DNA of 64,000 bases from CAUJGP01 sp964612425 (lineage in GTDB: Bacteria; Bdellovibrionota; Bdellovibrionia; Bdellovibrionales; Bdellovibrionaceae): positions 26,078-90,077 of the forward strand of contig CAZTDX010000006.1 of NCBI GenBank assembly GCA_964612425.1, read 5' to 3'. The notes under the pieces are model-generated. The model searched no databases and was not told where the DNA came from. It saw only the letters and a program-made list of their open reading frames with translations. Below, piece after piece: positions 1 through 7,186 of the stretch. Position 1 is the stretch's first letter. Every line of letters starts with the position of its first letter. The translations under genes were made by a program, and so were the position numbers.

Positions 1-25
1 GGGCGGCGGAATGGATATGATGTAA
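1..25 (+). CDS. groL: 3' end of a GroEL-like chaperonin (partial)
   Basis: Reading from base 2, the only frame with a recognisable ending gives GGGMDMM followed by TAA at 23-25. A Gly/Met-rich tail of this kind is the hallmark of the C-terminus of GroEL chaperonins, which fold proteins in the cytoplasm. A strong terminator follows about 40 bases later, as expected for the end of a groESL operon. Only seven residues are visible, so the call rests on the tail alone. An alternative frame from base 1 ends at 31-33 but gives no family signature. Confidence 0.55.
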
Positions 26-63
26 TAACGTAATAGAGTTTTCAAAAAACTCTGTTCTCTAGA

Positions 64-93
64 AAACCCGAAGTTAAAAGCTTCGGGTTTTTT
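64..93 (+). terminator. Rho-independent terminator after the groEL-like gene
   Basis: A 9-bp perfect stem AACCCGAAG/CTTCGGGTT (65-73 with 81-89) with a 7-base loop is followed by a run of T. The A-run on the other side means it could also work on the minus strand, but no minus-strand gene ends here. Confidence 0.85.
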
Positions 94-192
94 ATTAATA
101 CAAAGGTTAGTCCCAGATTTGAGGCCAGAATTTCAGCTGAATTTTCATTTTACAAAAGAAACAGTACTGTTTTATTCAGTTGCTCCACAGAG

Positions 193-213
193 TTATCCAC
201 AAAAATATGCACA
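193..213 (+). promoter_or_regulatory. DnaA-box-like pair in a 270-base gap
   Basis: TTATCCACA (193-201) matches the DnaA-box consensus TTATNCACA exactly. ATATGCACA (205-213) follows three bases later with one mismatch at the first position. The surrounding gap (94-365) is A+T-rich and otherwise shows no gene. Two boxes are too few for a replication origin. Binding is not shown, and a 9-mer match can arise by chance. Confidence 0.3.
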
Positions 214-365
214 CAAATTAATCTTAACTTCACGAAAAGCGCTTAAATAAATAATTTTAAAGAAAAAGACTAAATACACTAAATTTAGGCACTTTTGAAA
301 AATATTTTTATACGTTTAAGGACATAACAGAATTAAACTACGCCAGAGACTTCTTTTTGTTGAAA

Positions 366-1301
366 CTAAATAAGTCCCTGGCTGGAAAGTAGATTTTTCG
401 CATTGTCATAGAAAATCATCTGGACCTCATTTTCGGTAAGTGAACCCTTTTTATAGAGTTCCAGAAAAAGCTGCTTTTGGTGCGCAATATTATTTCCCAA
501 CATCGGCCAATCGGATGCGAATAAAATCTTTTGTGCCCCCAACTTCTTAACAGCTTTTAAAATAACAGCTGCTGATTGCCATGATGAGAGAAGAAATACA
601 TTAGAATATTTTTCTGCAAGTGTAATGGCTTTTTCAGGTTCATGCAAATTCATGTGTGCCAATAAAAACTGAATATTGGGATAGCGCTCAAACCAGTGAG
701 AATAATTTCCGGCATCGGCAGACTCAGGAGATTTATAGACGTGAGAGTAAATGTTTCCTGTGTGTAGTATGACAATAGCTTTTTTAGAATTTAAAAACTC
801 CAAGAATTTATCATAATAGGGGGCACTTGCAGGGACGCCGCTTTGAAGGGGATTGATTTTATAAATACGTACTCCTCTTGAGTAGAAGGCGGCCAAGTCG
901 TCAGCCGTTTTGAGAGTATCAGGATCAATAAAAGTGGCTGTAATAAGTTTTTCTGGAGATTTTCGGCACTCGTAGAAAATAAAATCATTCGATAAAAGTG
1001 GAGGGTGAGGAATAACAACTATTTTTGAAACATTGCATTTTTGAGTCTGCTCCATCAGATCATCCAAATTAGATTCCAGAATCAAGTGAGGAAGTATGGC
1101 TGGCACAGTAACTTCGTGGAGCAATTTTCTAGGGCCTAGGGGGATTTTTCTAAACCAAGTTTGAAGCTCGTGTTGGTATTTAGTTAATGGGGTGAGAAGG
1201 TGTCTAAGTGTAGTTCGCACTTTTTTGGCTTCTTCGGGTAACGGAATGGGAGGATATAGGTGCACATGAAAATCAATCACAGGAGAAGAAACATCGATCA
1301 T
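366..1301 (-). CDS. Amidohydrolase-family metal-dependent hydrolase (COG2159 type)
   Basis: The 311-residue protein begins with the metal-binding D-F-H-V-H motif (His12, His14), contains LHTGN and LAHMN histidines in the middle, and ends with an ASDWP motif carrying the late catalytic Asp. This order is typical of the amidohydrolase-2 TIM-barrel family, which includes decarboxylases and hydrolases of small organic acids. The substrate cannot be read from sequence. There is no signal peptide, so it is cytoplasmic. It stands alone, divergent from the Fic gene, with a 357-base intergenic region between them. Confidence 0.8.
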   Translation of the reverse strand: MIDVSSPVIDFHVHLYPPIPLPEEAKKVRTTLRHLLTPLTKYQHELQTWFRKIPLGPRKLLHEVTVPAILPHLILESNLDDLMEQTQKCNVSKIVVIPHPPLLSNDFIFYECRKSPEKLITATFIDPDTLKTADDLAAFYSRGVRIYKINPLQSGVPASAPYYDKFLEFLNSKKAIVILHTGNIYSHVYKSPESADAGNYSHWFERYPNIQFLLAHMNLHEPEKAITLAEKYSNVFLLSSWQSAAVILKAVKKLGAQKILFASDWPMLGNNIAHQKQLFLELYKKGSLTENEVQMIFYDNAKNLLSSQGLI

Positions 1302-1543
1302 AAACCATCCTTAGTTTGCGTCGCAAAAATTATTTAACATAAAAATAAAGTTTAGTTAGGCATTCCGCCAGAGTAAACTGATTTTGTTCAGTGTACGATC
1401 GAGGCGATCAAGTTGCAACAATTATCATTAAGATAGTAATTTAGAATTCAGAGTAGTTAGATTCTGCTGAAAAAGGCCCACTTCTTCGTTGAAAAAGTTT
1501 AAATCTCACTCAACTGTCAAATTTTTAATGTTGAGGAACTACA

Positions 1544-1620
1544 CCTCGTTCGATTTAAAGCTTTTCCGCCTCGAATTAGGGTGTTTTCACAGGCCTTAAG
1601 CCTGTGTAGACAGAACGAGG
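1544..1620. other. Nested inverted-repeat element in the 1302-1658 gap
   Basis: The 357-base gap between the amidohydrolase and fic holds an outer 8-bp inverted repeat CCTCGTTC (1544-1551) / GAACGAGG (1613-1620). It encloses a 7-bp hairpin CACAGGC/GCCTGTG with a 5-base loop (1588-1606). No T-run follows, so it is not a simple terminator. It could be a structured RNA, a small palindromic element or a regulatory region. The rest of the gap shows no ORF or RNA gene. Confidence 0.35.
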
Positions 1621-1630
1621 AGGTTGAAAA

Positions 1631-1659
1631 TCGTCTAAAAATCGTCTAAAATTAGACGA
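1631..1659. promoter_or_regulatory. Operator-like repeat overlapping the fic start codon
   Basis: TCGTCTAA occurs twice in direct orientation (1631-1638, 1642-1649). The second copy forms a perfect 8-bp inverted repeat with TTAGACGA (1652-1659), separated by two bases. The last base is the A of the fic ATG. This geometry suits a dimeric repressor. Because the Fic protein ends in a winged-helix-like region, autoregulation is a reasonable inference. Confidence 0.5.
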
Positions 1660-2693
1660 TGTATAAATACACAATAAGTTCGCTATTGCTAAAAAGTATT
1701 AAGGCCATTGCAATAAAAATTAATGAACTCAATCGCTATCCTCATTCAAACATTGTATTAACTGAGTTAGAAGCTTCGGCTATTGCTATTTCTGCTTTTT
1801 CTTCAACAAGTATTGAAGGCAATCCTTTGCCTCTTACGGAAGTAAAAAAAATCATTAAAGCTAGGCCTAAAAATATCAGAGATAGCGAAAGAGAGGTTCT
1901 CAATTATAATGATGCCTTAATTTCTCTTAATAAAAAAATGAATCAAGGCGAATTAGACTTCAGCTTAAAACTAATTTTAAATATCCAAAAAGATGTCACT
2001 CAAGGTTTACTTCCTCGTTATCAAGTTGGCAAATGGCGCAATGAGCCTGTGTTTGTCAATGACCCAAAAGCTAGAAAAACAATTTATTGGCCGCCAGATC
2101 ACCAGGATGTAGAAGATTTATTAAAAGAGCTGATGGATTTTATTAATGATCAATCGGAAAAAATCGATCCTTTGATTTTAGCTGGTTTATTTCACAAACA
2201 ATTTGTTATGATTCATCCTTTTGTTGACGGCAATGGTCGTACCGTCAGGTTAGCCACTAAGCTATTGTTAGCTAAAATGGGTCTAAACATCTTTCACTTA
2301 TTTAGTTTTGAAAATTATTATAATCGTCAAGTATCAAGGTATTTTGAAAAAGTGGGAGTCAGAGGCAATTATTATGATATTTTTAAACAGATTGATTTTA
2401 CTCCTTGGCTTGAATACTTTGCTGACGGAATTTTAGATGAACTAATGAGAGTAGAAAAAGAGCTTCAATCTATGAAGAAGACACCTTCTAATACTTTATC
2501 AAAAGATCAAGAAAAAATTCTTTCTTTCATTCAAAAGCATGGTTTTATCAAAGACTCTGATTATGCTCGTTTGACGACGAGAGCAAAAGCCACTCGTTCT
2601 TTAGATTTTAAAAAATTAATTTCACTAGGAGTAATTGAAAAAGTGGCTCAGGGGCCAGCCACTTATTATCGATTAAAAATAAACAACTTTTAA
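1659..2693 (+). CDS. Fic-family protein with autoinhibitory helix and C-terminal winged helix
   Basis: The 344-residue protein carries the Fic catalytic motif HPFVDGNGRTVR (catalytic His186). An N-terminal inhibitory motif S-T-S-I-E-G around Glu53 fits the [S/T]xxxE[G/N] pattern of class II Fic enzymes, which keep themselves inactive through that helix. Fic proteins usually transfer AMP from ATP to hydroxyl side chains of target proteins. The last 60 residues look like a winged helix-turn-helix, as in many bacterial Fic regulators. The ATG at 1659 is the first possible start, since a stop lies just upstream in frame. No Shine-Dalgarno is evident, so it may be leaderless or poorly translated. 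No antitoxin partner is adjacent. Confidence 0.9.
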   Translation: MYKYTISSLLLKSIKAIAIKINELNRYPHSNIVLTELEASAIAISAFSSTSIEGNPLPLTEVKKIIKARPKNIRDSEREVLNYNDALISLNKKMNQGELDFSLKLILNIQKDVTQGLLPRYQVGKWRNEPVFVNDPKARKTIYWPPDHQDVEDLLKELMDFINDQSEKIDPLILAGLFHKQFVMIHPFVDGNGRTVRLATKLLLAKMGLNIFHLFSFENYYNRQVSRYFEKVGVRGNYYDIFKQIDFTPWLEYFADGILDELMRVEKELQSMKKTPSNTLSKDQEKILSFIQKHGFIKDSDYARLTTRAKATRSLDFKKLISLGVIEKVAQGPATYYRLKINNF

Positions 2694-2708
2694 TCTATTT
2701 AAATTCAA

Positions 2709-4286
2709 TTACTTTAATCTAAAGATATTCCCAACAGGTTGAAGTGCCGGTTGGCATAGGCCGATCTCTTGTGGTGTTTGAAATACTTCAATCCAACCAG
2801 GAGGAAGACCTGGGGAATTTCTTGGGGCAACACGATAGCCCTCTGGTGTTGTAAGAACAAGATCGTTGGGCTGATATCGAGTCAATTGATTTGAAAGTAG
2901 CAAAGGATCATAGGGAGTCATGACTCGGTAGCCAGCGGTTGTTTGCACAAAGAGTCCGCCCACGTTGATGCTATCAATTATTTGCTGAGGTAATGTTGGA
3001 GAGAGATTTGTTGCCACATTAAAACAATTACCTGTAGGAGAAGAAAAACCTAACCAATAAAGTGAAAGTCCTCTCAGTTCGCTTCCCCAACCAGGCAATT
3101 GAGATCCCGCGATAATATCAGAAAAACGACGTTGAGGCATTCTTGATTTTGCAAGACCGAGAGCTCCGGCGACGAGTGCTGCCGCATTGGAGCTACCTCT
3201 AAATTCTCCATCTTCTTCAGTTTTAATAGAGGACATAGCAAGAAGGTTGGGTTTTGCGAGGGTATAATTGTAAGAGGAGCGGTCGGAATCAAGAGCGCCG
3301 ACGGTAATTACTCTGGGGTTGTCTGCTGGGTTAAGCACAAAACTTCCAGAAGAATGACTTGGTACGAGAAGGTTTTCACCATCTAAAGATAAGTATAATT
3401 CATCATTGGAATCAAAATTATGAGAACGATTTTTAACGCGTAAAAAGTAAGTTCCCGCATTGATTTCTGCAACGATGGTCTCCCGTGGATAAAGAGAGTA
3501 GCCAGGACGCTTTTCATTGGGGTCAGAAGTTTGCTTGAGACCACTTGTTTGGATGACGTTCAGAAAATCGTCAGTGAGTGCTAAATCTAAATCTTTATCT
3601 GTTCCTAAGTATGGATCGTCTTTGAAATCATTCCAACTTAAAACAACTCTCACTTTACAGGTTTCGTTATTGCGGGATTGGCAAATCACTTTGAGGCTTT
3701 GATTTTGATCAGGCAATTGGACCCAATCTTGATCCAATGTTTGAATTCTTGAAGTAAATGAGGTGAGGCCAAAGTTTCCAGCAGCATTGATCCAAGTAAC
3801 ACCGTGATCAAGTGCTTTGTTGACAAGGGCGTTTATAAATCCGTTCCCGTCATGATTGCTGCCAAACTCCCAAACTTCTGAGTAGAGGACTAAATCGATT
3901 CCTTTTTGGGTGAGGTCTTCAATGGCAAATTTTAAATTGGAATACCCAAAAGTATTATAAAGATAAAGTTCAGGCTCCTTCATGATCGTTGTCACAATCT
4001 GCGCCATAGCAAGACCATGAGTTACGTTTAAGTCTTTGGGCGGCTCAACAGGGCCTTGAAAATATTGAGTATTTGCAGGCAGGCTTCGACCGATTTCAGC
4101 TTGATATCCATAAAAGCCTTTATCTAAGACGGCGATTTTAATTTTTTGTTTGAGAGGTTTTTGCAGAAGAGATTTTGTATTGAGCGCTTTCTCTAGTTCA
4201 CTGGTATTCTGAATAGTAAAGGCATTACTCTTGATGGTGATGATTAAAAATAAAAAAACTGCGCATGAAATATTGATGAACTTCAT
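2709..4286 (-). CDS. Secreted subtilisin-like (S8-type) serine peptidase
   Basis: The 525-residue precursor has a signal peptide (hydrophobic residues about 8-20). The S8 residues appear in order: Asp55 in IAVLDKG, His90 in THGLAMAQI, the oxyanion Asn in NAAGN (about 171) and Ser366 in FRGSSNAAALVAGAL. The usual GTSMA around the serine is changed to GSSNAA, so it is a divergent member. Residues about 205-310 form an inserted beta-rich region resembling a pre-peptidase C-terminal fold. The last 100 residues hold two related AGYRVMTPYDP / EGYRVAPRNSP segments. It probably acts outside the inner membrane on unknown protein substrates. It converges on fic. Confidence 0.82.
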   Translation of the reverse strand: MKFINISCAVFLFLIITIKSNAFTIQNTSELEKALNTKSLLQKPLKQKIKIAVLDKGFYGYQAEIGRSLPANTQYFQGPVEPPKDLNVTHGLAMAQIVTTIMKEPELYLYNTFGYSNLKFAIEDLTQKGIDLVLYSEVWEFGSNHDGNGFINALVNKALDHGVTWINAAGNFGLTSFTSRIQTLDQDWVQLPDQNQSLKVICQSRNNETCKVRVVLSWNDFKDDPYLGTDKDLDLALTDDFLNVIQTSGLKQTSDPNEKRPGYSLYPRETIVAEINAGTYFLRVKNRSHNFDSNDELYLSLDGENLLVPSHSSGSFVLNPADNPRVITVGALDSDRSSYNYTLAKPNLLAMSSIKTEEDGEFRGSSNAAALVAGALGLAKSRMPQRRFSDIIAGSQLPGWGSELRGLSLYWLGFSSPTGNCFNVATNLSPTLPQQIIDSINVGGLFVQTTAGYRVMTPYDPLLLSNQLTRYQPNDLVLTTPEGYRVAPRNSPGLPPGWIEVFQTPQEIGLCQPALQPVGNIFRLK

Positions 4287-4312
4287 TGTACCCCCTCAAA
4301 CAAAGATTAATT

Positions 4313-4349
4313 CTAAAAAAACAAGGGTCATGATTCAAATCATGACCCT
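4313..4349 (-). terminator. Terminator of the Tyr-rich protein gene
   Basis: A near-perfect hairpin (AGGGTCATGATT paired with AATCATGACCCT, 4324-4349) is followed on the minus strand by a run of T. It lies 30 bases after the stop of the minus-strand gene at 4379. Confidence 0.8.
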
Positions 4350-4378
4350 AACTCATTGATTTAATACGATTACATTTA

Positions 4379-4804
4379 TTAGAAAGAATAGCTGTATCTA
4401 TTATAATAGTAATAATTATAGTACCCGTAAGAATAAGAGTACCAAGGAGAATAGCAATGTCCGTAATAGTAGTAATAGCTGCTGTAAGAGTATCCGTATG
4501 ATGGATAGGGATAGTACCAATACCAGCTTGAAGCTCCAGCTTCACGATCTAGTTCGGTTTTAATTTTGCCTTCTGGGATAGCCTTGAAGTTGGTATTGAT
4601 CAGTGCTTTAGCTTCGTCCGCTGTCATGAGAACGTTGCTGACTTCTGCCATTACTGTTTCACCTGTTCTTTGGTCCTGGCGAAGGATCACGGTCCCTTGA
4701 ATGGACTGGTTAGCTCTATCTTGGTCTAGTTCTCCTGAATCAGCTTGAGCAAAGCTGAGTGCAAGTAACATCAATAATGATATGGAAAATAGATTTTTAA
4801 TCAT
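4379..4804 (-). CDS. Secreted protein with extreme tyrosine-rich tail
   Basis: The 141-residue protein has a clear signal peptide ending near AFAQA-DSG-type residues 18-23 and a short charged middle (about 24-90). Its last 50 residues consist mostly of Tyr with Ser, Pro, Trp and Gly, including YYYYYGH and NYYYYNRYSYSF. No known domain is recognised. Tyr-rich tails occur in surface, adhesive or dityrosine-crosslinked proteins, but that role here is inference. It has its own terminator and lies upstream of the subtilisin-like gene in the same direction. Confidence 0.65.
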   Translation of the reverse strand: MIKNLFSISLLMLLALSFAQADSGELDQDRANQSIQGTVILRQDQRTGETVMAEVSNVLMTADEAKALINTNFKAIPEGKIKTELDREAGASSWYWYYPYPSYGYSYSSYYYYYGHCYSPWYSYSYGYYNYYYYNRYSYSF

Positions 4805-5022
4805 AAAAGCCCCCTTTGTTTATGCGTTATTTGTGCATGCTTTGCCTTTAAATCCGACAGAGTTCAATTAAAAATTTAAAAATGATATTAAAACGTCTCG
4901 AACCTAACGAGTTGTCCCAGAGAATTTGTCACGACTTTAAATCACGAGGCCTAAGTCGAGATCCTTGCCTTTAGGCAGTCCTGAAGTTGTCTCTCTACAG
5001 ACTTTCGATAGAATGATTCAAG

Positions 5023-5541
5023 ATGGAATTTATAGAAAAGCTGAAAAAAATCAAACTTTTGATTCTAGATGTGGATGGCGTTTTAACCGACACAAGAATC
5101 TTTCTCGATTCTGATGGTGAGTGGAAGCGTTTCTTTTCTATTAGGGACGGAGTCGGTATTAAGGAGCTGCAAAAGCGGGGATATCAAACCGCAGTCATTA
5201 CGGGATCAAAGGCAAAAGATATCACGCTGAGGATGAAAAACCTTGGAATTACTTATTTTTATGATGGTTATCTGGATAAGGAACCCGCGTTCAAGATGTT
5301 GCAGACAGATTCAAAGGTCAGACTAGATGAGATGGCCTACATCGGCGATGATATTTATGATTTGCCATTATTAACACAGGTGGGCTTTTCCGCGACAGTT
5401 CCTGAGGCCGTTACAGAGGTTAAGAGTGTTGTCGATTACATAACAACGTGTCCGGGTGGACTTGGGGCGGCCCGCGAAATTTGTGACAAAATTATTAAGT
5501 ATGGATTTTTTAGCTCCGTGGATAGGAGAGAGGTGAACTAA
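5023..5541 (+). CDS. kdsC: 3-deoxy-D-manno-octulosonate 8-phosphate phosphatase
   Basis: This HAD-superfamily enzyme (172 residues) removes phosphate from KDO-8-P in lipopolysaccharide core synthesis. It shows the nucleophile motif LDVDGVLTD (Asp16, Asp18), the KdsC-typical RDGVGIKELQ segment, the TGS motif and the late acidic YIGDDIYD motif. Its length and the lack of a cap domain match KdsC. Its stop overlaps the next ATG (TAATG at 5539-5543), so it heads the following operon. In many proteobacteria kdsC lies directly before lptC-lptA-lptB-rpoN; here an envelope-machine block separates them. The start has only a weak ribosome site. Confidence 0.93.
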   Translation: MEFIEKLKKIKLLILDVDGVLTDTRIFLDSDGEWKRFFSIRDGVGIKELQKRGYQTAVITGSKAKDITLRMKNLGITYFYDGYLDKEPAFKMLQTDSKVRLDEMAYIGDDIYDLPLLTQVGFSATVPEAVTEVKSVVDYITTCPGGLGAAREICDKIIKYGFFSSVDRREVN

Positions 5542-6311
5542 TGCTGGCATATAAAATAAGTTGGTCGCAGGCACTTATTGTTGGGCTTATTATTAGTCTT
5601 GGCGGCTCTTTTGCGTTTGGTGAAAAAATGGCTTTTCCTGAGGAAGAGCTGGCGAGAGAAAGTGTTCTTCCTAAGTTTGATGTGCCTAATAGTGTGCGAA
5701 ATCGCAGTGTTGTCGTTGCTGATCGTTTTGAGCTAGGAGGATTTTTAGGGGCGACGACCAATGAAGCCGTTTACAATCAAAACCAGTTTGGACTTATTGG
5801 TACTTATCATTTTAGTGAGTCTCATGGGATTGCCCTCAGTTACACACAAATGGCATCAGGAGTTGGTTCCTACGCAAAATCATTGGATAGCTCCGTCCCC
5901 GCAGATAGAGGGAACTTTGATTTATCAAAAACTTTTGGGCCTAAAAGTTTTTTCTTAGTTAATTATCAAAACACTGTTTTTTACGGAAAACTCAGTATTT
6001 TAAAAAACTTGGTTTTTAATATGCATATTTACGGAATGATTGGGGCCGGAACCGTCATGTACGATGGTCTTTCTTCGATGGCCTTAGATGTTGGGTTGGG
6101 GCAACGATTTTACTTTACAAAGAATTTTGCACTTCGGTTTGACTTAAAGTTTGTGCGATTTTCTGGGCCTAATCCTATTTATAAGCCCGACAATAAAAGT
6201 AGCATGGAAAGCCGTGAAGCTTTAAGGTCAGGAAATTTAAAAATCAGTGATTATGAAACGACTAATTATTTACTGACGCATTTAACTGGTGGCTTAGTTT
6301 TTCTGTTTTGA
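5541..6311 (+). CDS. Outer-membrane beta-barrel protein of the Glt-type cluster
   Basis: The 256-residue precursor has an N-terminal signal segment (ALIVGLIISLGGSFAFG). Alternating hydrophobic/polar strands and aromatic girdles follow, ending in LLTHLTGGLVFLF with the terminal Phe typical of outer-membrane barrels. Its position directly before a second barrel gene and the TPR/ExbB-ExbD genes resembles the paired barrels GltA/GltB of the Myxococcus gliding complex. That assignment is by context, not by clear sequence recognition. Start ATG overlaps the kdsC stop by one base. One copy of the 10-base repeat motif (5891-5900) lies inside it as codons for S-V-P. Confidence 0.7.
   Translation: MLAYKISWSQALIVGLIISLGGSFAFGEKMAFPEEELARESVLPKFDVPNSVRNRSVVVADRFELGGFLGATTNEAVYNQNQFGLIGTYHFSESHGIALSYTQMASGVGSYAKSLDSSVPADRGNFDLSKTFGPKSFFLVNYQNTVFYGKLSILKNLVFNMHIYGMIGAGTVMYDGLSSMALDVGLGQRFYFTKNFALRFDLKFVRFSGPNPIYKPDNKSSMESREALRSGNLKISDYETTNYLLTHLTGGLVFLF
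5891..5900 (-). repeat. Outlying copy of the GGGGACGGAG motif
   Basis: CTCCGTCCCC at 5891-5900 is a perfect copy of the motif clustered at 43-49 kb. A one-mismatch copy AGGGACGGAG lies at 5143-5152 in kdsC, where it encodes the conserved RDGVG, so that one may be coincidental. Confidence 0.6.
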
Positions 6312-6334
6312 TTTTTTTGGTAAGGGGAAAAAAT

Positions 6335-7186
6335 ATGTTTCAGGGATTGAAACGAGAAATAAAGTGGAATTATTTAAATTACTTTTTGGTCGCACTCTTA
6401 ACATTTTTAAGTGCTGGCCCAATTTTGGCGGCGGATGATTTAGACCTTGATGCACTTGAAGCTGAAATGTCACGACGGGGTGAGGAGCAAGTGGAAAAGT
6501 CTGTACCACAACCAACAGAAACTCAACCGATTGAAACGAAGTCCGTGTCTTTTCAGGATTTACCAAAGCTCTCCTCATTCTCAGATATTACGGTTATACA
6601 AAAAAAGTTTATGCCAAAAACAAATCGGTTTCAGTTGTTTGGTGGCGTTGATTTTCTTACCAATAACCCTTTTTTTGATACCTATGGCTTCAATGCGCGG
6701 TTGGCATTTTACTTTTCAGAACTATTAGGAGTAGAGCTTGGCTATTGGCGACACTCAGTTGCTCAACGAACCATCACTTCTGATTTAGATTCCAAGCACC
6801 GGATAACAGCTAAAACAATGTTGAGTAGCTTAGGGAGTATGGGGATTTCTTTGGTGTATGTTCCATTTTATGGAAAAATGACATTTTTAGATAGAACCAT
6901 TATTCCTTATGATTTCTATTTTTCATTGGGCATGGGAACAACCGAAACGTCTTATGTTGATAAGGCCGCACCGAGTATTTTTCTAGGAACGGGTGAGCTT
7001 TTTTCTTTATCAAAATCCTTTGCTTGGCGCTGGGATTTCACCAGCATTTCTTATGCGGCAAGAGTGGCTGACGTTGATGTTAATTCTAACGGAAACATCT
7101 CTGACTCAGGAAAAAAACAATCGATGAGTGATTTATATCTGGGCATTGGACTGACAATATTATTTCCAGGAGCATCATACCGATGA
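6335..7186 (+). CDS. Second outer-membrane beta-barrel protein of the Glt-type cluster
   Basis: Using ATG 6335, which has an AAGGGG ribosome site 7 bases upstream (a TTG at 6308 lacks one), the protein has 283 residues. It has a signal sequence ending near AGPILAADD, then an acidic linker (DLDLDALEAEMSRR). From about residue 75 onward there is a predicted barrel domain starting FQLFGGVDFLTNNPFFDTY, with the Gly/aromatic spacing of outer-membrane proteins, ending GLTILFPGASYR. Together with the preceding gene it forms a barrel pair. A role anchoring the trans-envelope machine in the outer membrane is inferred from context. It overlaps the next gene by ATGA. Confidence 0.68.
   Translation: MFQGLKREIKWNYLNYFLVALLTFLSAGPILAADDLDLDALEAEMSRRGEEQVEKSVPQPTETQPIETKSVSFQDLPKLSSFSDITVIQKKFMPKTNRFQLFGGVDFLTNNPFFDTYGFNARLAFYFSELLGVELGYWRHSVAQRTITSDLDSKHRITAKTMLSSLGSMGISLVYVPFYGKMTFLDRTIIPYDFYFSLGMGTTETSYVDKAAPSIFLGTGELFSLSKSFAWRWDFTSISYAARVADVDVNSNGNISDSGKKQSMSDLYLGIGLTILFPGASYR

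Noticed and set aside
193..213. Chromosomal replication origin
   Set aside because: Only two DnaA-box-like sites, no dnaA or dnaN nearby and no clear unwinding element organisation.
5143..5152. AGGGACGGAG in kdsC as a true motif copy
   Set aside because: It encodes the family-conserved RDGVG and has one mismatch, so it may be coincidental; only 5891 is kept as an outlier.
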